Assembly (NCBI GenBank): GCA_041915365.1
Contig: JAYSBP010000012.1
Coordinates: 1-64,000 of the forward strand
Length of the DNA: 64,000 bases
Direction: 5' to 3'
Origin: UBA6016 sp041915365
Lineage (GTDB): Bacteria > Campylobacterota > Campylobacteria > Campylobacterales > UBA6016
A program made the translations under genes and the position numbers. Shown here one piece after another: positions 59,529-64,000 of the stretch (positions are counted from its first letter, which is position 1; each line of letters begins with the position of its first letter). Below the pieces are notes generated by a model. That model saw nothing but the letters and a program-made list of their open reading frames with translations. It did not search any database and had not been told where the DNA came from.

Positions 59529-62500
59529 TGAAAGATATTAAAAAATTACTTCAAGAAAGAGTCGTCGTAATAGACGGCGCAATGGGAACGGAGATACAAA
59601 AAAAAACGCTACCCGCTGACGTATGGGGTGAATACGAGGGGTGTAATGAACTACTAAATATAAGGGCAGCGGATGAGATAAGAAGCATTCACAGAGCCTA
59701 CTACAAAGCTGGAGCCGACATCTCAAAAGCAAATACGTTTGGGTGTCTGCCGTGGGTACTTGATGAATACGGCCTGTCCGATATGTGCTACGAGCTAACC
59801 GTCGAGGGGATAAAAAGAGTCAAAGAGGCGGCTGCCGAGCTAGGTCTGGAAGATGAGACTTTTGTCGCCTGTTCACTCGGGCCGGGGACTAAACTGCCTA
59901 GCCTAGGACATATAGAATTTGATGAGATGAAAGATGGGTATGAGCTTGCAGTCAAAGCGGCGATAGATGCAAAAGCCGACATAATACTTCTAGAGACTTG
60001 CCAAGACCCTTTACAGATAAAAGCGGCACTCATAGGGGCACAGGACGCATTTGCCGCAAAAGGTGTTGCTCTACCGATTATGGTATCCGCAACTATCGAG
60101 ATGAACGGCACGATGCTAATAGGTACGGACGCAAAAACGCTTGCAACGATACTAGCCCCTTTTGACATCGTATCTCTGGGTTTTAACTGCGGAACTGGGC
60201 CGCAAGAGGTCGCAAAACACGTCAGAGCGCTGAGTGAAGTATGGAGCGGACATATCAGCGTCCACGCCAACGCCGGCTTGCCCCAAAATAGAGGTGGGTT
60301 TACTTTTTATCCGATGGGGCCTGACGAGTTTGCCTCTTTGCAAAAAGAGTTTTGCGACGTTGATGGCATAGCATTGCTTGGCGGGTGTTGCGGAACTACG
60401 CCGCAGCATATTTTGGAGCTGGCAAAAGCGGTAAAAGGCTTCAAACCAAAAGCGGCTACGGGAACTCATCCAAACTCTCTGGCATCGCTATTTGAAAGCT
60501 TTACGCTGGTTCAAGAGCCAGCTCCGCTGTATATCGGAGAGCGAAGCAACGCTACGGGCTCAAAAGCATTTCGTGAACTTCTCCTTGCAGAAGATTTTGA
60601 CGGCGCGATGAGCGTCGCATACGAGCAGGTGCGAAGCGGAGCGCATGTGATAGATGTGAGCGTCGCTTTTGCCGGACGTGATGAGCGAAAAGATATGAAA
60701 GAGGTGGTGTCACGCTACGCATCTAAGCTCACTTTGCCGTTAATGCCAGACTCCACCCAAATAGGCGCTCTTGAGGTAGCGCTAAAGCTCATAGGCGGTA
60801 GAGCGATAGTAAACTCCGTAAACATGGAAGACGGGGTAGAAAAATTCGACTCCGTATGCTCCCTTGCCAAACGATTTGGTTCTGCGCTAGTGTGCCTAGT
60901 CATCGATGAACAAGGAATGGCAAAAACGAAAGAGCGAAAACTAGAAATCGCGGAGAGGATATATGAAAGAGCCGTAAATCATTTTGGATTTAGGCCCTCC
61001 GACCTTGTGTTTGATATGCTCACATTTACGGTGGGAAGCGGCGATAGCGAGTATTTCACGGCGGCTATCGAGACCATTGAGGCAATAAGAGAGTTTCACG
61101 CCGCACATCCTGAAGCTGGATTTACCCTTGGGGTATCAAATATCTCGTTTGGACTCTCCAAGCACTCAAGAGAGGTACTAAACTCCGTATTTCTCCATCA
61201 CGCAGTCGCCGCAGGATTATCAACGGCGATAGTAAACGTCAAAAATACACTAGCCTATCACTCAATCTCGGATGAAGAGATAAAACTATGCGAGGAGCTA
61301 CTGTTTGACAAGAGAGAAAATGGCTATGACCCGTTAGGGGCCTTCATCAACTACTTTGCGGCGCAAAGCGGCGAAGGCGTCAAGACAAAAGATGACTTGG
61401 AAGGGCTAGATACGCCAACAAAAATAAAAAAGCTTTTAATCGCCGGGGACAAAGAGCGGCTACTTGCGGCGTTGCCTACGGCAAAAGATGAGATAGCCCC
61501 TGAAAATATCGTAAACGAGCTACTCATTGGGGCTATGAAAGAGGTCGGTGAGCTATTTGGAGACGGACGAATGCAGCTTCCATTCGTTCTTCAATCGGCG
61601 GAGACTATGAAAGCGGCCGTAGACTGGCTAGCTCCATATCTGCCAAAAAGTGAAAAAACAAGTCAAACGACTTTGATACTAGGAACGGTAAAAGGCGACG
61701 TGCACGATGTCGGTAAAAATCTAGTAGACATCATACTTACAAACAACGGCTTTAGAGTCGTAAATATAGGAATCAAAGCCGATATTGAGCTATTCATTGA
61801 AAAACTAAGAGAATTTGAGAGCGAAAACGGCTCGTTAGACGGCGTGGCACTCGGGATGAGCGGACTACTTGTCAAGTCCACGCAGGTCATGAAAGAAAAC
61901 CTAGAAGAGCTAAAGCAAAAAGGGTATAGCATCCCCGTAATACTAGGCGGGGCGGCTCTTAATATCGAGTTTGTCCATGAGTATTGCCGTCCCGTGTATG
62001 ACGGAGCGGTAATATATTCTCGTGACGCATTCGACGCGATAGGAACTCTCCTGGAGATAGAAAAAGGGGAAGCCATAACGCTAGAGGAGCCTTCAAGCGC
62101 AAGAGCGGAGGCGAAAGAGGCGGCGAAGGATAGAGCCGAGGGCGAACTGATAAAACCAAAAGAGGAAGAGCCGCCAACTCCACCGTTTTGGGGTAGGCAC
62201 GTGTGGGAATTTAGCGAGGCAGATAAGCTTCTGGCATTTGAGTGGATAAATCACCGTATGCTCTTCAAAGAGAGGTGGGGATACAAATCAAAAGGTATCG
62301 AAAAAAACGAATACGAAAAACAGCTTGAAGAGCTCGTAAAACCTGCATACGAAAGACTAAAAAAAGAGTTTTTGGGCGGACTTTTTGCCCCTGTCGCCAT
62401 ATACGGCTACTATCCGGCGAGAGCCGAGGGTGAAGAGCTACTGATATTTGGCGAAAATGAAGGGTGGAGCAAAGACGAGAATGCAAACAGAGAGGATGTC

Positions 62501-63007
62501 CACACGGTCAGATGCAGAGCAAACAAAGTGTTGTCATTTCCAAGAGCGCACAAGACCCCTCGCCGCTCGATACCTGACTACTTCAGGGAAGATAGACACG
62601 ATGTGCTTGGGATGAGCGTGGTATCCGTAGGCTCCAAAATCGCCGTGTACGAAAAAGAGCTATTTGATGCGGGCAAATATCATGAGTACTATCTAGTTCA
62701 CGGCCTAGCGGTTGAGCTAGCGGAGGCAATGGCGGAGATGGTACACAAGAGGGTAAGGGCTGAGCTTGGAATACTAAGAAATGAGAGCGCCGACATAAAC
62801 GAGGTCAAAATGACAGGCTACCACGGATGTAGATACTCATTTGGCTACCCGTCATGCCCAGACCTTGAGATGAATAGGACGCTTTTTGAGCTACTTCGTC
62901 CCGAAGAGTACGGTGTCACGCTATCAGAGACTTGCCAAATAGCCCCAGAGGCGTCAACAAGCGCAATAATCGCCCATCACAGCGATGCGCAATATTTTAC
63001 GATATAG
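59528..63007 (+). CDS. metH: Cobalamin-dependent methionine synthase MetH
   Basis: MetH transfers a methyl group from methyl-tetrahydrofolate through cobalamin to homocysteine. The 1159-residue protein has the homocysteine domain with zinc cysteines in GFNCGTGP and LGGCCGTTP (about residues 225-300), the pterin domain (YIGERSNATGSKAF near 337), the B12 cap (MQLPFVLQSAETMKA), the B12 domain with the cobalt-ligand His in KGDVHDVGKNLVD near 725, and the SAM reactivation domain (about 880-1159). ATG 59528 overlaps the pglF stop. No riboswitch can precede it because of the coupling. Confidence 0.96.
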   Translation: MKDIKKLLQERVVVIDGAMGTEIQKKTLPADVWGEYEGCNELLNIRAADEIRSIHRAYYKAGADISKANTFGCLPWVLDEYGLSDMCYELTVEGIKRVKEAAAELGLEDETFVACSLGPGTKLPSLGHIEFDEMKDGYELAVKAAIDAKADIILLETCQDPLQIKAALIGAQDAFAAKGVALPIMVSATIEMNGTMLIGTDAKTLATILAPFDIVSLGFNCGTGPQEVAKHVRALSEVWSGHISVHANAGLPQNRGGFTFYPMGPDEFASLQKEFCDVDGIALLGGCCGTTPQHILELAKAVKGFKPKAATGTHPNSLASLFESFTLVQEPAPLYIGERSNATGSKAFRELLLAEDFDGAMSVAYEQVRSGAHVIDVSVAFAGRDERKDMKEVVSRYASKLTLPLMPDSTQIGALEVALKLIGGRAIVNSVNMEDGVEKFDSVCSLAKRFGSALVCLVIDEQGMAKTKERKLEIAERIYERAVNHFGFRPSDLVFDMLTFTVGSGDSEYFTAAIETIEAIREFHAAHPEAGFTLGVSNISFGLSKHSREVLNSVFLHHAVAAGLSTAIVNVKNTLAYHSISDEEIKLCEELLFDKRENGYDPLGAFINYFAAQSGEGVKTKDDLEGLDTPTKIKKLLIAGDKERLLAALPTAKDEIAPENIVNELLIGAMKEVGELFGDGRMQLPFVLQSAETMKAAVDWLAPYLPKSEKTSQTTLILGTVKGDVHDVGKNLVDIILTNNGFRVVNIGIKADIELFIEKLREFESENGSLDGVALGMSGLLVKSTQVMKENLEELKQKGYSIPVILGGAALNIEFVHEYCRPVYDGAVIYSRDAFDAIGTLLEIEKGEAITLEEPSSARAEAKEAAKDRAEGELIKPKEEEPPTPPFWGRHVWEFSEADKLLAFEWINHRMLFKERWGYKSKGIEKNEYEKQLEELVKPAYERLKKEFLGGLFAPVAIYGYYPARAEGEELLIFGENEGWSKDENANREDVHTVRCRANKVLSFPRAHKTPRRSIPDYFREDRHDVLGMSVVSVGSKIAVYEKELFDAGKYHEYYLVHGLAVELAEAMAEMVHKRVRAELGILRNESADINEVKMTGYHGCRYSFGYPSCPDLEMNRTLFELLRPEEYGVTLSETCQIAPEASTSAIIAHHSDAQYFTI

Positions 63008-63017
63008 GAGAAAACTG

Positions 63018-63452
63018 ATGGAATATTATCTATGGCTCAAGGCTTTTCACGTAATGTCTGTGCTTTCTTGGATGGCGATGCTCTTTTATCTCCCGAGATT
63101 GTTCGTGTATCACGCCGAAAATAAAGACAATGAGGGGTTCGTGCGTGTCGCAAAAATCCAAGAGCATAAGCTGTATTACTATATCGGACACCCCGCAATG
63201 ATAGCAACAGTAGCATCGGGACTGCTAATGATATACCTCAATCCTGCAATGTTTCACAGCGGCGGTTGGCTACACGCCAAACTTACTTTGGCTGCGCTAA
63301 TGATAGCCTACAACTATGACTGCCGCAGACACCTTAGACTTCTAGCCGAAGACAAGAGCGAAAAAAGTGGTAAATTCTTCCGTGCTTACAATGAAATCCC
63401 AACTTTGCTTATGATAGGTATCGTTATTTTTGTGGTAGTCAAGCCGTTTTGA
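63018..63452 (+). CDS. hemJ: Protoporphyrinogen IX oxidase HemJ
   Basis: HemJ oxidises protoporphyrinogen IX late in haem synthesis. The 144-residue product has four membrane helices and family residues WLKAFHVMSVLSWMAML (His10) and YYYIGHPAMIATVASGLLM, with GWLHAKLTLAALMIAYNYD. I chose ATG 63018 for the AGGAG site 7 bases upstream and the family N-terminus; a longer frame from 62985 lies within metH. Four bases or less separate it from the next gene. Confidence 0.9.
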   Translation: MEYYLWLKAFHVMSVLSWMAMLFYLPRLFVYHAENKDNEGFVRVAKIQEHKLYYYIGHPAMIATVASGLLMIYLNPAMFHSGGWLHAKLTLAALMIAYNYDCRRHLRLLAEDKSEKSGKFFRAYNEIPTLLMIGIVIFVVVKPF

Positions 63453-63453
63453 T

Positions 63454-64000
63454 ATGAACTATCTAGCCTATTGCAGCCTCTTGTATCTCGAAGACAACGA
63501 CGACATAAGAGAGAATATGGGCAGGGTATTCGCTGCATTTTGCAAGTCGGTGACAACCGTAAAAACATACGAAGACGCCATCTTGGCGCTTGAAAAAGAG
63601 AAATACTCAATCGCCGTGTGCGACATAGAACTAGAGGGCGATGCTACTGGAATTGATTTTATAAGGCGTATCAGGGAAACCAACAAAGAAACCCAGATAA
63701 TAGTGCTATCGGCAAAGAGAGATGAGAGATTTTTGCTCGAAGCTATACCTCTAAATCTCGTAGAGTATCTCATAAAGCCGGTATCTTTTGAAGAGATAGA
63801 AGAGTCGCTAAATTCGTGCGCCGCCAGACTTGAAGAGATTGGATTTTTCAGGTTTAAACTTTGTAAAAATACGTTTTTTGCCCCGCAAGAGGGCGCAATA
63901 TACAAAAACGGCGAAAAAGTGATTTTGAGGGAAAAAGAGAGCGCACTACTCAGTCTCCTTGTCAAAAAAAACGGAAAACTCCTCCAAAAAGACGAAATAG
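63454..64000 (+). CDS. Response regulator, OmpR-like, truncated by the window end
   Basis: The reading frame opens at ATG 63454, overlaps no other gene, and runs past the window end. Residues 1-120 form a receiver domain (YLEDNDDIRENM; phospho-Asp in VCDIELEGD near residue 57; IVLSAKRDE; YLIKPVSFEE). After residue 135 a second domain begins (NGEKVILREKESALLSLLV), consistent with a winged-helix output domain. 182 codons are visible. It is 1 base past hemJ and its partner kinase may follow downstream. Confidence 0.85.
   Translation, partial: MNYLAYCSLLYLEDNDDIRENMGRVFAAFCKSVTTVKTYEDAILALEKEKYSIAVCDIELEGDATGIDFIRRIRETNKETQIIVLSAKRDERFLLEAIPLNLVEYLIKPVSFEEIEESLNSCAARLEEIGFFRFKLCKNTFFAPQEGAIYKNGEKVILREKESALLSLLVKKNGKLLQKDEI

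Noticed and set aside
59400..59530. Cobalamin riboswitch before metH
   Set aside because: metH starts inside the pglF stop codon, so there is no untranslated leader in which a riboswitch could lie.
1..64000. CRISPR array, insertion sequences, tRNA or rRNA genes
   Set aside because: No regularly spaced direct repeats, no transposase-like frame with terminal inverted repeats, and no cloverleaf-like or rRNA-like intergenic segment was found; intergenic gaps are too short for most of these.

Overview
The window reads as chromosomal DNA of a Campylobacterota (formerly Epsilonproteobacteria), probably a free-living hydrogen-oxidising, Sulfurimonas/Sulfurospirillum-like member. Reasons: a HydABCDE-type NiFe hydrogenase locus laid out as in Wolinella and Helicobacter, a Campylobacter-type N-glycosylation (pgl) locus with an STT3 oligosaccharyltransferase, a PgbA-like protein next to glcD, fliL followed by acpS, very dense packing, and frequent TTG/GTG starts. 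The genus cannot be fixed from the sequence alone. Apart from the two cut ends almost everything is coding; no gene-free stretch exceeds about 200 bases, and no tRNA, rRNA, CRISPR array or insertion sequence was seen.

Layout. 1-3.4 kb: tail of a probable chemoreceptor, fliL, acpS, then thiS, a MidA-like methyltransferase and argD on the minus strand. 3.5-5.9 kb: a response regulator/PP2C phosphatase/kinase fusion with a STAS partner. 5.9-8.5 kb: pstCAB behind a Pho-box-like repeat. 8.5-11.1 kb: small membrane protein, DHH phosphoesterase and mnmH. 11.2-17.2 kb: an accessory island on the minus strand with a PemK/MazF toxin-antitoxin pair behind its own promoter, a WYL regulator and six unassigned genes, including a membrane protein with an HNH-like nuclease motif and a TerB-like protein. 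17.3-27.5 kb: housekeeping (phosphoribosyltransferase, DMT exporter, mtaB, mltA, recR, dnaJ, lepB, folD, cytochrome c, HU).

27.5-41.3 kb: one 15-gene minus-strand unit, hydA-B-C-D-E, hypF, a NikMNQO nickel importer, hypB-C-D-E-A. It encodes a membrane-bound uptake hydrogenase, its protease, all Hyp maturation proteins and the transporter that supplies nickel. A 32-bp palindrome with NikR-like half-sites lies upstream of hydA. 41.5-45.6 kb: unknown protein, mobA, moaC, a DUF493 protein, a PgbA-like protein and glcD. 45.6-50 kb: AT-rich accessory genes (Sel1-repeat lipoprotein, membrane protein, MntA-HepT toxin-antitoxin), then a PIF1-like helicase and a zinc-sensor (CZB) diguanylate cyclase. 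50-59.5 kb: the glycosylation operon (SDR, pglA, pglB, pglC, pglD, a DedA protein, pglE, pglF), translationally continuous with metH, then hemJ and a truncated response regulator.

The strongest candidate for an undescribed system is 11827-17162: seven tightly packed genes with a WYL regulator, a membrane-tethered HNH-like protein, a TerB-like protein and several small membrane-anchored partners, next to a toxin-antitoxin pair. It matches no defence system I can name.
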